NCBI RefSeq assembly: GCF_003054045.1 | Contig: NZ_QBKH01000001.1 | Location: 744,001 to 808,000 of the forward strand | DNA length: 64,000 nt | Reading direction: 5' to 3' | Source of the DNA: Sphingobacterium faecium | GTDB lineage: Bacteria > Bacteroidota > Bacteroidia > Sphingobacteriales > Sphingobacteriaceae | In this document: positions 43,698-53,682 of the stretch, piece after piece | How positions within the stretch are numbered: position 1 is the first letter of the stretch | Layout of the letters: every line of letters starts with the position of its first letter | Position numbers and translations under genes: made by a program | Notes under the pieces: generated by a model | The model's input: the letters and a program-made list of their open reading frames with translations, nothing else | The model's database searches: none | What the model was told of the DNA's origin: nothing

Positions 43698-44867
43698 TTA
43701 GTTTAAAGCATTGATTTTAGCTGTAATTTCTGAAGTTTTTGCTTCATCTTGCATAAAAACGTAATAGTTTTTAAGATTTGTTAAAGCATCAACATTTTTA
43801 GGTTGCAACTCCACTGCTTTTGTTAAATACACTAAAGCAGGTTTTATTTCTTCTTTAATCTTCGCAACACCTTCATTGTATTTTGCTTGACTTAACGATC
43901 TATCATTATTCAAAATATTCAATTTTTCGCGAACACCATTCATCATTGTAATTGCGATATTAGTATTTGCTTCAAAATAATCAGGGTCAACAGCTAATGC
44001 TTTTTTATAAGCTTCAATAGCAGCTGCATCATTTTTATTTGCAGAATTAGCAATACCTAAATAATAATTTAAACTTTTGTTATTTGGATCTTTTGCTAAT
44101 TGTGCCGTGATACCAGCTAAAATTTCTTTTTCACGTCCAGTAATCAAGTTGAACTCGATATTTTGAACTGCAGCAGCATTATCTTCAGGATATAATTCTA
44201 CCGCTTTAGCAGCATACTCTAATGCTGAAGAGGTATCTTTTGCTGATAAATATAATTTTGGAAGATCCACCACTACCTGTTTGTGAGAAGAAAATTCTTT
44301 CACAGGAATCAATTGTTTATATTTTGCAATTGCTTTATCGTAATCATTAACCTGTAATGCCGAAATACCGCCATAGTAAATTAATGTTGTATCACCAGGT
44401 AAGTATGTCAATGCTTTTTCAAAAGAGTCGTAAGCTTCTTTATATTTTTGACCTTGATATTCTTCAGCACCGATATTAAAATTATATTGACCTAATACTT
44501 GTTCCGACACTCGGATATTATCTTTATTTGCACCATCAGTATCCAAAGATTTTGCTTTAGCAATTCCATCTTCTGCTTTTTTTGCAGCTTCAGTAGATTT
44601 ATCCAAATTAGCTAAATTAGCATATACCAAAGAATAGATCGTCCAAGCCTCTGCATTATCTTTTGTCTTGTCATGAACAACAGCAAGATCAATAGCTTCT
44701 TGTGCAGTTTTTAAATTCGGTAAAGCTAATTGCGGAGTACCTGCGCCTTTCAGTTCTTCAAATTTGGCTATACCAGTTTTTGCTTTATTAACATTATTTT
44801 TTTGTGCATAAACAGATGTTCCCGCCGATGCAATAGCTGCCAATAATAATAATGATTTAATGTTCAT
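43698..44867 (-). CDS. Exported tetratricopeptide repeat protein (downstream of gyrA)
   Basis: A 389-residue secreted or envelope protein: signal peptide (MNIKSLLLLAAIASAGTSVYA), then about nine helical repeats of TPR type. Recognisable units include EAWTIYSLVYANLANLDKST, YKEAYDSFEKALTYLPGD, and DAAAIEAYKKALAVDPDYFE. TPRs hold protein partners; no catalytic motif is present. It starts 2 bp after the other TPR gene, and both follow gyrA, so they are co-transcribed with it. Confidence 0.85.
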   Translation of the reverse strand: MNIKSLLLLAAIASAGTSVYAQKNNVNKAKTGIAKFEELKGAGTPQLALPNLKTAQEAIDLAVVHDKTKDNAEAWTIYSLVYANLANLDKSTEAAKKAEDGIAKAKSLDTDGANKDNIRVSEQVLGQYNFNIGAEEYQGQKYKEAYDSFEKALTYLPGDTTLIYYGGISALQVNDYDKAIAKYKQLIPVKEFSSHKQVVVDLPKLYLSAKDTSSALEYAAKAVELYPEDNAAAVQNIEFNLITGREKEILAGITAQLAKDPNNKSLNYYLGIANSANKNDAAAIEAYKKALAVDPDYFEANTNIAITMMNGVREKLNILNNDRSLSQAKYNEGVAKIKEEIKPALVYLTKAVELQPKNVDALTNLKNYYVFMQDEAKTSEITAKINALN

Positions 44868-44869
44868 CT

Positions 44870-45967
44870 CTAATTAACTGTTAATTGATTTAATAATATA
44901 TTCACACGATCTAATTGTACAAAATCTTCTATCGCATTGTAGTAAGTCGATAGGGCTTTAAGCGCATTAACATCATATGGTTTAATTTCATTTGCTTTGA
45001 GCAGATATGCTTGTGCATATTGTTTGTCTTCGTCTGTTTTAGACTTTAGAAAATCTTTCAAATAAATAAGTCCTAAAGCTAAATTTGATGGATAATTATT
45101 AGCATCTAAACGCAAAACCTTATTGTAATATTGTTTTGCATTTCGAATATCTTTAGCGTCTTCATATGCATAACCCGCTAAATAATTTAACTCCACATTT
45201 TCAGGCTCCAATTTTATAGCTTCATCAATGATCGGCAAGACAGCGTCATAAGATTCATTTTTAGCATAAATATCGATTAGCTTAAAAAGAATCTCTTTAT
45301 TTTGAGGAAATTGCTGACGACCAGCTGTCAATGTATTAAGCTCATCTTGCTTGGTGCCAATTTTCTCATATACCGCCGCCAGTTCCAGATAATATTGCGC
45401 TTTTCGAGAATCCTGTTTGATTAATTCATTGTAGTATTTAATGGCATCAGGATATCTTTTGCTGCTTACCGCTAATGTTGCTAAATTAAATTTTAAGTCA
45501 GCATTTTTAAAACCAAGAGAATCTACTTTAAGAAATCCTTTGTAAGCTTCATCAAACTTGTTATTTTTCAAATCAATATTTGATTTGTAAATTAAAGCCG
45601 TTGCTAAATTTTGTTTGATATAGTCAACTTCAGTGGGAAAATTTTTATAAGCCTTTTTACTATTGATCAGTTTTAATGTATTTAAACTTTCATCAATAGG
45701 GTCGAGGGTATATTTTTGTTTTCTTGTTGAATCTGCCACAGCAAAGGAACTATAAACTAATCCTCTTAAAATATTATTGCGAACTGAAGATGAATCTTTT
45801 CGAGTTTTAAATGCAGCATCACTAAATTTTCGTGCATTTTCGAGATTTTTTATATCTCCAGTTTGCGTATAAAGTGCAAAACTGTTGCTGCCCTCCTTGA
45901 TATTGGATTGGGCAACAACAGTTAAACTTGAAGCTGACAGTATTAATGATGTCAATAATGCTCTCAT
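44870..45967 (-). CDS. Exported tetratricopeptide repeat protein (first after gyrA)
   Basis: A 365-residue secreted protein with a signal peptide (LLTSLILSASSLTVVAQ). Helical repeats follow, with TPR-like units such as YPDAIKYYNELIKQDSRKAQ and DIRNAKQYYNKVLRLDANNY. It is 6 bp after gyrA and 2 bp before its paralogue. Both proteins probably arose by duplication and may act together in the envelope. The functional link with gyrase is only positional. Confidence 0.85.
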   Translation of the reverse strand: MRALLTSLILSASSLTVVAQSNIKEGSNSFALYTQTGDIKNLENARKFSDAAFKTRKDSSSVRNNILRGLVYSSFAVADSTRKQKYTLDPIDESLNTLKLINSKKAYKNFPTEVDYIKQNLATALIYKSNIDLKNNKFDEAYKGFLKVDSLGFKNADLKFNLATLAVSSKRYPDAIKYYNELIKQDSRKAQYYLELAAVYEKIGTKQDELNTLTAGRQQFPQNKEILFKLIDIYAKNESYDAVLPIIDEAIKLEPENVELNYLAGYAYEDAKDIRNAKQYYNKVLRLDANNYPSNLALGLIYLKDFLKSKTDEDKQYAQAYLLKANEIKPYDVNALKALSTYYNAIEDFVQLDRVNILLNQLTVN

Positions 45968-45973
45968 TCTATT

Positions 45974-48571
45974 TTATTCTTCGTTAGATTCAGATTTCTC
46001 GTCTTGATCGGTTTCTGTTATTTCCGTAGAAGTCTCACCATCTTCTGTTGTTGGTATTTCACCATCTTCAGTTGCGATAATTTCTTCTTCTTCTTCTTCT
46101 TCTCGATCTACTTTAGTAATAGAGGCAATTTCATCATCACCTTTAAGATTGATCAAACGTACACCTTGTGTAGCACGTCCCATTACTCTTAATTGTTCTA
46201 CTGAAATACGAATAACAATTCCTGATTTATTGATGATCATCAAATCTTCAGTATCGTTAACACCTTTTACTGCGACTAAACTACCTGTTTTTTCTGTAAC
46301 GCTAATCGTTTTTACACCTTTACCACCACGGTTTGTAACGCGGTAATCTTCAATGTCTGTACGTTTTCCATAGCCTTTTTCCGAAACAACAAGTACTGTA
46401 GTCTCTGGATCATCTACACTAATCATACCAATTACTTCATCAGTTTCACTACCTAAAGTGATACCGCGAACACCAGTAGCTGTTCTTCCCATAGGTCTAA
46501 CCGTAGACTCGTTAAAGCGAATAGCGCGTCCAGAGCGTAATGCCATTACAATTTCGCTAGTTCCACTAGTTAAACATGCTTCTAATAATTGATCTCCTTC
46601 GTTGATGTTAATAGCATTAATACCATTAGCACGAGGGCGAGAGTAAGCTTCTAAAGATGTTTTCTTAATTGTACCTTTCTTAGTACACATAATGATGAAA
46701 TTATTCTCCAGATATTCTTGGTCTTTTAAGTTCTTCACTAAAATGTAGGCCTTAATTTTTTCGTCTTTTGGAATATTAATAATATTCTGTAAAGCACGAC
46801 CTCTAGAAGTTCTGCTTCCTTCAGGTACCTCAAATGCACGAAGCCAGAAACAACGTCCAGATTCTGTAAATAGCAACATGTAATTATGTGCAGAAGCTGT
46901 AATGATATGTTCCGTAAAGTCTTCTTCACGTGTAGTGGAACCGATAGATCCACGTCCACCACGACCTTGACGTTTATATTCAGTAAGTGGAGTACGTTTT
47001 ACATAACTATTGTGAGAGATTGTAATCACGATTTCTTCATCGTCAATAAAATCTTCCATACGCATATCTTCAGCGGAGTGTACGATAACCGATCTACGTT
47101 CGTCACCATATTTCTCTCTGATTTCGATCAATTCATCCTTAATGATTTGCATACGAAGACTTTCGTCTGCTAGAACAGATTTTAAGTATTCGATTGTTTT
47201 CATTAATTCAGCATATTCTTCTTTAATTTTGTCATGTTCTAGTCCAGTTAGACGACGAAGCGTCATATCTAGAATAGCACGAGCTTGGAGATCCGATAAA
47301 CCAAATTTCTCCATTAAACCTACGCGGGCATCTTCAGGAGTTGCCGAAGCACGAATAAGTTTAATGACCTCGTCTAAATGGTCTAGAGCAATTAAATACC
47401 CTTCTAATATATGTGCTCTTTTTTCTGCTTCAGATAATTCAAATCGAGTACGACGTGTAATTACATCATGACGGTGATCTACAAATACCTGAATCATATC
47501 TTTCAAATTCATCAACACTGGTCTTCCTTTGACAAGTGCGATGTTATTTACTGAAAATGATGTCTGTAAAGCTGTATACTTAAATAGATTATTGAGTACG
47601 ACGTTTGCATTAGCATCACGTTTGATATCATATACAACACGTAAACCCGTACGATCCGATTCGTCCCGAATGGCTGAAATACCTTCTAATTTTTTCTCAT
47701 TAACCAATTCAGCGGTACGTTCAATCATATTCGCTTTATTGATTTGATAAGGAATCTCCGTGACAACGATCGATTCTCTACCTGATTTTGATACTTCAAT
47801 TTCGGTTTTTGCACGCATGACCACACGACCACGGCCTGTATTTTCAGCATCTTGCACTCCCGAATAACCATATATCAAACCACCAGTAGGGAAATCTGGA
47901 CCTTTGATATATTGCATCAATTCTGGAATGTCAATATCGCGGTTATTAATATAGGCAACTGTACCATTGATGACCTCTGTCAAGTTGTGCGGCGCCATAT
48001 TTGTCGCCATACCCACAGCGATACCCGATGCTCCGTTTACTAATAAATTAGGAATACGGGTAGGTAATACTGTTGGCTCTTGTAAAGAGTCATCAAAGTT
48101 CAATTGATAGTCAACTGTATCTTTATTAATGTCCGATAAAATCTCCTCAGCAATTTTTTTCAATCTTGCTTCTGTATAACGCATTGCTGCAGGTGGATCT
48201 CCATCGACTGAACCGTAGTTACCCTGCCCGTCCACTAAAGGATAGCGCATGTTCCAATCTTGCGCTAGACGCACCATTGCATCGTATACGGAAGTATCAC
48301 CATGTGGATGGTACTTTCCTAAAACGTCACCAACGATACGTGCCGACTTTTTGTAAGGTTTACTACTTGTAACACCTAAATCCAACATGCCATAAAGAAC
48401 ACGACGGTGTACAGGCTTCATGCCATCTCTAGCATCTGGTAATGCACGAGAAACAATAACTGTCATTGAATAATCAATGTAAGCAGTTTTCATTTGATCC
48501 TCTATACTTACCGAAATAATTCGATCGTTTGCAGGCACTAAATTATTATCATTTTCTGTTTCTTCAGCCAT
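45974..48571 (-). CDS. gyrA: DNA gyrase subunit A
   Basis: Breaks and rejoins DNA to introduce negative supercoils. The 865-residue length is typical. The active-site Tyr lies in [10 protein letters not shown] near residue 120. In the quinolone-determining segment [13 protein letters not shown], Thr occupies the E. coli Ser83 position and Asp87 is kept; this reads as a wild-type variant, not proof of resistance. The GyrA-box is QGRGGRG, where the E. coli box reads QRRGGKG. The C-terminus carries a very acidic tail (a Glu run followed by Thr/Glu repeats). It is the first gene of an operon with two TPR genes. Confidence 0.97.
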   Translation of the reverse strand: MAEETENDNNLVPANDRIISVSIEDQMKTAYIDYSMTVIVSRALPDARDGMKPVHRRVLYGMLDLGVTSSKPYKKSARIVGDVLGKYHPHGDTSVYDAMVRLAQDWNMRYPLVDGQGNYGSVDGDPPAAMRYTEARLKKIAEEILSDINKDTVDYQLNFDDSLQEPTVLPTRIPNLLVNGASGIAVGMATNMAPHNLTEVINGTVAYINNRDIDIPELMQYIKGPDFPTGGLIYGYSGVQDAENTGRGRVVMRAKTEIEVSKSGRESIVVTEIPYQINKANMIERTAELVNEKKLEGISAIRDESDRTGLRVVYDIKRDANANVVLNNLFKYTALQTSFSVNNIALVKGRPVLMNLKDMIQVFVDHRHDVITRRTRFELSEAEKRAHILEGYLIALDHLDEVIKLIRASATPEDARVGLMEKFGLSDLQARAILDMTLRRLTGLEHDKIKEEYAELMKTIEYLKSVLADESLRMQIIKDELIEIREKYGDERRSVIVHSAEDMRMEDFIDDEEIVITISHNSYVKRTPLTEYKRQGRGGRGSIGSTTREEDFTEHIITASAHNYMLLFTESGRCFWLRAFEVPEGSRTSRGRALQNIINIPKDEKIKAYILVKNLKDQEYLENNFIIMCTKKGTIKKTSLEAYSRPRANGINAININEGDQLLEACLTSGTSEIVMALRSGRAIRFNESTVRPMGRTATGVRGITLGSETDEVIGMISVDDPETTVLVVSEKGYGKRTDIEDYRVTNRGGKGVKTISVTEKTGSLVAVKGVNDTEDLMIINKSGIVIRISVEQLRVMGRATQGVRLINLKGDDEIASITKVDREEEEEEEIIATEDGEIPTTEDGETSTEITETDQDEKSESNEE

Positions 48572-48630
48572 ATTAATTTGGTTTCGATAAAACTATTAAA
48601 CAATACCGTCTACACGGATTGCTACGCATG

Positions 48631-48638
48631 CGAAGTTA
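48631..48638 (-). promoter_or_regulatory. TAnnTTCG variant promoter element for gyrA
   Basis: TAACTTCG on the minus strand, about 60 nt upstream of the gyrA ATG, just after the copA terminator. It has the same TTCG variant as leuS and ftsX. Confidence 0.45.
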
Positions 48639-48647
48639 CAAAAAAAT

Positions 48648-48674
48648 AACCTCAAAAGCGAATGTTTTGAGGTT
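48648..48674 (-). terminator. Rho-independent terminator of the P-type ATPase gene
   Basis: AACCTCAAAA (48648-48657) pairs with TTTTGAGGTT (48665-48674), with a T run on the minus strand running straight into the gyrA promoter. Confidence 0.85.
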
Positions 48675-48742
48675 CAAGATAGTGAAAAAAATAGTCTATT
48701 TTTTTATTGATTTTAAAATCAAAATCTAATCACAGTTGCTCT

Positions 48743-50842
48743 TTATCTTAATTTTTTAAAACGTAGTCGAAGTGAATTGCCAATCACAATAACATCTGAA
48801 AATGCCATAGAGAATGCCGCCAGCATAGGACCTAAAAATCCCATCGCTGCAAGTGGTATCGCCACGATGTTATAAGCAAAAGCCCAAAATAGATTTTCCT
48901 TGATTGTTTGTAAGGTATGTCGACCAATAAGTAATAGATTCTCAATGGATTTTAAATCGGAGTTTAATAAGATTATTTTTGCCGATTGAATCGCAATGTG
49001 ACTCGCGTCGCCCAAAGAGATTCCAACATGTGCTGTTGTTAGGGCAGGGGCATCATTGATTCCATCTCCAACCATGGCGGTGATACCTGTTTTTTTTAAT
49101 TGATTGATGATGTTTAATTTTTCTTCTGGATTGCGGTCTGAATAAACTTCTGCTATTCCTAATTTTTGGGCCACCTGATCGCATTTTGTTTTGCGATCGC
49201 CACTTAGTATGACGGGAGTAATGTTTTTAGCTTTAATCGCCTGAATCAATTCTTTTGCGTAAGGTTTTATTTGATCTTCAATAACCAGTCCCGCAACAAC
49301 AACATCATTGATCGACAATATTAAGTCATAACGGTTTGAATAATCAACTTTTCCTAATCGTGCATTGATCAGTTTGTATGCATTGTTGTTGGTATCTGTT
49401 GCATAGATGCCTTCGCTCTTAATTTCCTTGACATGCTGAAAGATGATGCGGTATGCTTTCACCTCAGTCATGTGTTGTCGGATAGAGGTTGCAATAGGAT
49501 GATTAGAATAACTTTCTAATTGAGCGATAATAGATTCAACTTGCTTTTGTTCGATACCAAAGGTTTGGATTGCTTTAATATTAAAATCGCCCGTTGTCAA
49601 AGTACCTGTTTTATCAAATACCATATACTTCAGTTCGGACATTTCTTCGATCGTATCGCCTCCTTTGATTAATATTCCCATTTTTGCGGCTCTACCTAAG
49701 CCGACCATGATTGCCGTTGGTGTTGCTAACCCCATAGCACAAGGACAGGAGACGACAAGTACAGCAATGGCATTCATTAACGATTGCTGTAATGAAATTT
49801 CAGCAATAAAATACGTGATGAAAAATGTGAACACCGCTATGACAACCACTAAGGGTACAAAATATGAGGCAACTTTATCACCCAGCTTTTGAATAGGAGG
49901 TTTTTTTGATTGCGCATCTTTAATCAGTGATATGATCTGTGAAAGTACCGTTTTTCGACCAACCTTAGTTGCAGTTATCTTAAAGTTTCCATCTGTTAAG
50001 GTTGTTCCTCCAATAACGCTATCATATTTCTTTTTAAATACAGGTAGACTTTCTCCCGTAATCATGGCTTCATTTACAAACCCATCTCCAGATAAAATAT
50101 CACCATCTACAGGGATGAGATCCCCTGATCTAATGAGTAAAACATCTCCTTGTTTGACATCTTTCGTATGTATTATTTCTTCATGTTCACTTGAAATTCT
50201 GGTCGTATTCACATTTTGAATTTTGATGAGATCTCCAATTGCTGAAGTTGTTTTTTTGACAGACTTCTTTTCTAGCAAGTTTCCTAAAAGAACTAAAGTA
50301 ATAATCGTAGCACATGTTTCATAAAACATATAATCAGGGCCCAGCTGCTGGATGGTACCGATGAGACTATAGGTGAATGCTGCCGACGAACCTATAAATA
50401 TAAGCACATCCATATTGGGCATTCCATTCCTTAAGGAGAAGAATGCACTTTTACCAAAATGAAAGAAACCAAGTAAGAATACAGGAACACAAAGCGCAAG
50501 TTGTACATAAGGATCATGCAACAAGGAATGATGTATAAACATATGGGCAAATAATGGAATCGTAAAAATCAGACTAAACCAAAATTTAGTTTCTATTTTT
50601 TTGTAAAAATGCTCTTTAGGTGCTTCATCAGTTATGACATGGAAGCCTAAGTTTTCTATTCCCTTGGTTATTTCTCTAAGATTTTCTTGTGCAATACCGG
50701 AAAACTTCACTTCATCTGAAGCAAAATCCACAAATATATCTTTAGCGTCCTTTTTCTCTAAATATTGATGTATAGCTATTGCACAATTGGTGCAATGCAT
50801 CCCGGTTACAGTAAGCTCTACAGTTGTTGTTTCTTCGTTCAT
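48743..50842 (-). CDS. copA: Copper-type heavy-metal P1B-ATPase
   Basis: A 699-residue inner-membrane pump. An N-terminal heavy-metal-binding domain (GMHCTNC, residues 14-20) is followed by about eight helices. The transmembrane CPC motif (SCPCAMGLATP, near residue 363) is typical of Cu(I) pumps. The phosphorylation site is DKTGTLTTGD (Asp near 410), with the HP motif NHPIA and the hinge MVGDGINDAP near 590. It most likely exports copper. There is no CopZ or Cu-regulator gene next to it. Cu is more likely than Zn because of CPC. Confidence 0.93.
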   Translation of the reverse strand: MNEETTTVELTVTGMHCTNCAIAIHQYLEKKDAKDIFVDFASDEVKFSGIAQENLREITKGIENLGFHVITDEAPKEHFYKKIETKFWFSLIFTIPLFAHMFIHHSLLHDPYVQLALCVPVFLLGFFHFGKSAFFSLRNGMPNMDVLIFIGSSAAFTYSLIGTIQQLGPDYMFYETCATIITLVLLGNLLEKKSVKKTTSAIGDLIKIQNVNTTRISSEHEEIIHTKDVKQGDVLLIRSGDLIPVDGDILSGDGFVNEAMITGESLPVFKKKYDSVIGGTTLTDGNFKITATKVGRKTVLSQIISLIKDAQSKKPPIQKLGDKVASYFVPLVVVIAVFTFFITYFIAEISLQQSLMNAIAVLVVSCPCAMGLATPTAIMVGLGRAAKMGILIKGGDTIEEMSELKYMVFDKTGTLTTGDFNIKAIQTFGIEQKQVESIIAQLESYSNHPIATSIRQHMTEVKAYRIIFQHVKEIKSEGIYATDTNNNAYKLINARLGKVDYSNRYDLILSINDVVVAGLVIEDQIKPYAKELIQAIKAKNITPVILSGDRKTKCDQVAQKLGIAEVYSDRNPEEKLNIINQLKKTGITAMVGDGINDAPALTTAHVGISLGDASHIAIQSAKIILLNSDLKSIENLLLIGRHTLQTIKENLFWAFAYNIVAIPLAAMGFLGPMLAAFSMAFSDVIVIGNSLRLRFKKLR

Positions 50843-50866
50843 ACTTTTTCGACCGCTGGTCTACTG

Positions 50867-50874
50867 CAAATATA
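50867..50874 (-). promoter_or_regulatory. TAnnTTTG (-7) promoter element for the P-type ATPase gene
   Basis: TATATTTG on the minus strand, 24 nt upstream of the ATG. Confidence 0.6.
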
Positions 50875-50950
50875 CTTAATTTTAGGTGTATCATTTTTCT
50901 ATATTGATTGAAAAATGATTAGTTTAGTTCCTTAAGAAAATCAGATTTAA

Positions 50951-51802
50951 ATGGTTAAAAATAAATTGTCCCTATCATTCGTCATTCGTTGTATTCTTTG
51001 GTTAGCCTTAAGCTACTCATTTGTTGGTTTAGCCTCATTTTACGAGCAAAATCGTATTATACTACATTTTGCTTATGCTTTAAACACATTTTTGACAGCC
51101 AATCTTCTCATTTCAATTGGACGATTTTTAATTGTTTCGCTGTATAATCGTAAACATGCAAATCACGATGTCAGGGGTAATTTTGTTTTAGGTATCTCAC
51201 GCGTTGCGCGTGTGCTAAATGCTGTTATGATTGTGGTTACTGTGATGATTGCATTGGGTATTGATCCGAAGGAATTTATAACCAGTATGACCATTGTCGC
51301 GATGGCGATAGCCGTTATCTTTAGGGAATACATAACCAATATGATTAGTGGATTATTGGTCATGTTCTCTGACCAATTTTCTATTGGAGATCATATTAAA
51401 ATCAGCAATTATCAAGGTAAGATCGTTGATATTACCCTAGCCAATATTGTTGTTAGGGATGAAGATGATGATGTGGTGTTAATTCCTAATAATCTGATAT
51501 TTACTTCCACTATGGTGAATAAGTCATCTCAAAAGTCCAATAAGCTCATTGTCAAGTTTGAACTTCCTTTAGAAAAACCTCTTGAGATTACTTCTTTTGA
51601 AAACCATTTAAAGCCGTTGCTTAAAGTAAATAGCAACATTATTTGGAATGATTTATTTAAAATAAAAGTCGCTGAAGTGGGCAAGGATTTTGTTAAATAT
51701 AAAATTGAACTGACGACCATATCCAGTAGCAATAAGTTACATCATCAGATTCAAAATGAAATCTTAAATGAAATGTTATTATTTCGATCTAGAGAAGACT
51801 AG
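50951..51802 (+). CDS. MscS-family mechanosensitive ion channel
   Basis: A 283-residue inner-membrane channel that opens under membrane tension. It has about three N-terminal helices, with the pore helix near TSMTIVAMAIAVIFREYITN (about residues 115-134) followed by the MscS beta domain (FSIGDHIKISNYQGKIVDI, then DDDVVLIPNNLIF). The C-terminal alpha/beta domain is present. It ends in a stop codon that overlaps the stop of the convergent coaA gene through the palindrome CTAG. Confidence 0.92.
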   Translation: MVKNKLSLSFVIRCILWLALSYSFVGLASFYEQNRIILHFAYALNTFLTANLLISIGRFLIVSLYNRKHANHDVRGNFVLGISRVARVLNAVMIVVTVMIALGIDPKEFITSMTIVAMAIAVIFREYITNMISGLLVMFSDQFSIGDHIKISNYQGKIVDITLANIVVRDEDDDVVLIPNNLIFTSTMVNKSSQKSNKLIVKFELPLEKPLEITSFENHLKPLLKVNSNIIWNDLFKIKVAEVGKDFVKYKIELTTISSSNKLHHQIQNEILNEMLLFRSRED

Positions 51803-52764
51803 ATTTTGCGAACTTTTACATTTTTAACGAAATGATGACTACCTTTTTCTAAGATCAGATCTGCTCGATATCGAGTCGGCAATATATTGTGTATTAGATT
51901 TGGTTTGTTGATCTCATTCCAGATTTGATGCGCCATCTGAATACTCTCTTCTGCATTCATATCGGCATAGCGATGAAAAAAAGATGCTGGATTTTGGAAA
52001 GCTGTACGTCGTAAAGACTCAAATCTATTGGTATACCACTCTAATAGATTTTTTTCACTGGCATGAACATAAATGGAATAATCAAAGAAATCAGAAACGA
52101 AAACACTGTGTCCTTTTCTTGGTCTTTGTGAATTGACTTGCAATACATTGATCCCTTCAACAATAAGGATATCCGGGTGATCTATCAATTGTTGTTGATC
52201 ATCTGGTAGGACATCATATTCAAGATGACTATATAAGGGGACCGAAAGTGATCCCATACCGGATTTTATCGCCGATAAAAATTGTATTAATTTTTTAGCA
52301 TCGTAACTTTCAGGGAAGCCCTTTCTATTCATGATATCTCGCTCATTTAAGATATGATTAGGATACAAGAAGCCATCCGTCGTTACTAAATCTACTTTTG
52401 GCTTATTAGGAAGGAGACTCAAAACCCGTTGTAATACACGCGCAGTCGTACTTTTTCCAACAGCAACGGAACCTGCAATACCTATAATAAATGGAAGCGT
52501 ACTTTCATTTTTTTCAAAAAAAAGATTTGTACTTTTATGTAAGTCCTGAAAACGTTCAATATGAATACCCAAAAGATGACTTAGCGGAAAATATACATCT
52601 TCAATTTCTTCAGCGTTCAAAGGTTCATTGAGTGCATGCAATTGATCCAAATCGTGTTGCGAAAATGTGTGCTTCAAGTGACCATTCAGTTTTTTCCAAT
52701 TTTCTCTTTTTATTGAAGTAAAAGGAGAGTCAATTGGAGTGTGCTGTTCATTTTGCATGTTCAT
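51799..52764 (-). CDS. coaA: Type I pantothenate kinase CoaA
   Basis: First committed enzyme of coenzyme A synthesis, phosphorylating pantothenate. The Walker A motif GSVAVGKST is near residue 96. The YDVLPDDQQQLIDHPDILIVEGINVLQ block and the C-terminal DLILEKGSHHFVKNVKVRKI match the prokaryotic type I family. About 321 residues from the chosen start, against 316 in E. coli. The frame opens 45 bp further upstream, but a TATATTTG promoter element sits inside that extension, so I chose ATG at 52764 (52758 is also possible). Confidence 0.94.
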   Translation of the reverse strand: MNMQNEQHTPIDSPFTSIKRENWKKLNGHLKHTFSQHDLDQLHALNEPLNAEEIEDVYFPLSHLLGIHIERFQDLHKSTNLFFEKNESTLPFIIGIAGSVAVGKSTTARVLQRVLSLLPNKPKVDLVTTDGFLYPNHILNERDIMNRKGFPESYDAKKLIQFLSAIKSGMGSLSVPLYSHLEYDVLPDDQQQLIDHPDILIVEGINVLQVNSQRPRKGHSVFVSDFFDYSIYVHASEKNLLEWYTNRFESLRRTAFQNPASFFHRYADMNAEESIQMAHQIWNEINKPNLIHNILPTRYRADLILEKGSHHFVKNVKVRKI

Positions 52765-52780
52765 AGATTCTTTGTGGCGA

Positions 52781-52788
52781 CAAATATA
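52781..52788 (-). promoter_or_regulatory. TAnnTTTG (-7) promoter element for coaA
   Basis: TATATTTG on the minus strand, 16 nt upstream of the chosen start, so the leader is very short. Confidence 0.6.
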
Positions 52789-52827
52789 GCATCTGATGGA
52801 TGTAATCAAAAATTCTAATCGATTTTT

Positions 52828-53232
52828 TTAGATCAAATTAGAAGAAATGATAATTGGATTAGACAGAATTTTGTGAATAGGACATTTTTCTGCAATCTGT
52901 AGCAGACGATCTTTTTGCTCCTGGTCCAATTCTCCTTTAAAAGAGAGGTGACATTTTATATAGGTTGTTTGCTGTAATTCACTTTTTAAAGTTTCATAGG
53001 AAAGTTTAATATTGACCTCTTCCAATTTCCATTTTTTACGATCAGCATACATTTTTACTGTCATTGCCTTACATGAGCCTATTGCTGATAGTAATAGGGC
53101 AGGAGGATTAACCCCTTTATCTTGTCCACCTAATTCTTGTGGTTCATCAGCAATCAAGGTATTTTTTCCATGTGTAATGGTTGTTGTATAAGGAATGTCG
53201 CCAATCGTTACCAAGATTTCGTTATCGTTCAT
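52828..53232 (-). CDS. OsmC-family peroxiredoxin-like protein
   Basis: A 134-residue protein of the OsmC/Ohr fold, which reduces organic hydroperoxides with two cysteines. They are present: Cys in LLLSAIGSCKAMTVKMYADR and Cys in AEKCPIHKILSN near residue 115. This second motif belongs to the OsmC rather than Ohr branch. It is likely cytosolic. It is the last of a minus-strand run that begins with the SpmAB-like gene. Confidence 0.9.
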   Translation of the reverse strand: MNDNEILVTIGDIPYTTTITHGKNTLIADEPQELGGQDKGVNPPALLLSAIGSCKAMTVKMYADRKKWKLEEVNIKLSYETLKSELQQTTYIKCHLSFKGELDQEQKDRLLQIAEKCPIHKILSNPIIISSNLI

Positions 53233-53287
53233 ATTTCTAAATATAAATAATAATTAGGATAGTATGTATTTAAAGTTTTTTAAATCC

Positions 53288-53662
53288 TTATTCATCTTCC
53301 AATAGCCCTTCAATGATCAGGCTTCCTGTCGCGGGATTGGTTGCCAATGGAACATTGTATAAATCACAGACACGCATTAACATTTGTATATCTGGTTCAT
53401 GAGCATGTTTACCAAGTGGATCTCTAAAAAAAATGATGCCATCGACCTTTCCTTCCGCTGCAAGAGCTGCAATTTGTGCATCACCCCCCATAGGACCGCT
53501 TAACTTTAGCTCCACTTCAAGCCCTGTTTGTTTCACATAAGAACCAGTTGTACCTGTCGCGACCAAATGTGCCTTTCTTAAAAACTCGATATGATCTTTT
53601 ACAAAAGCAACCATTTCTGGTTTCTTACCATCGTGTGCGATTAAAGCAATTGTTTTTATCAT
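53288..53662 (-). CDS. mgsA: Methylglyoxal synthase
   Basis: Turns dihydroxyacetone phosphate into methylglyoxal and phosphate, a bypass used when sugar phosphates build up. The signature LIAHDGKKPEMVAF opens the protein, and the phosphate-binding, catalytic-Asp motif GPMGGDAQIAALAAEG lies at about residues 56-71. FFRDPLGKHAHEPDIQML follows. At 124 residues it is shorter than the 152-residue E. coli enzyme because of a shorter C-terminus, but the core is complete. Confidence 0.94.
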   Translation of the reverse strand: MIKTIALIAHDGKKPEMVAFVKDHIEFLRKAHLVATGTTGSYVKQTGLEVELKLSGPMGGDAQIAALAAEGKVDGIIFFRDPLGKHAHEPDIQMLMRVCDLYNVPLATNPATGSLIIEGLLEDE

Positions 53663-53682
53663 CTAAAAAAATATTGAAAAAT

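Noticed and set aside
47300..48400. Thr in the gyrA quinolone-resistance segment as evidence of drug resistance
   Set aside because: Thr at this position is wild type in several bacteria, and Asp87 is kept. Sequence alone does not show resistance.
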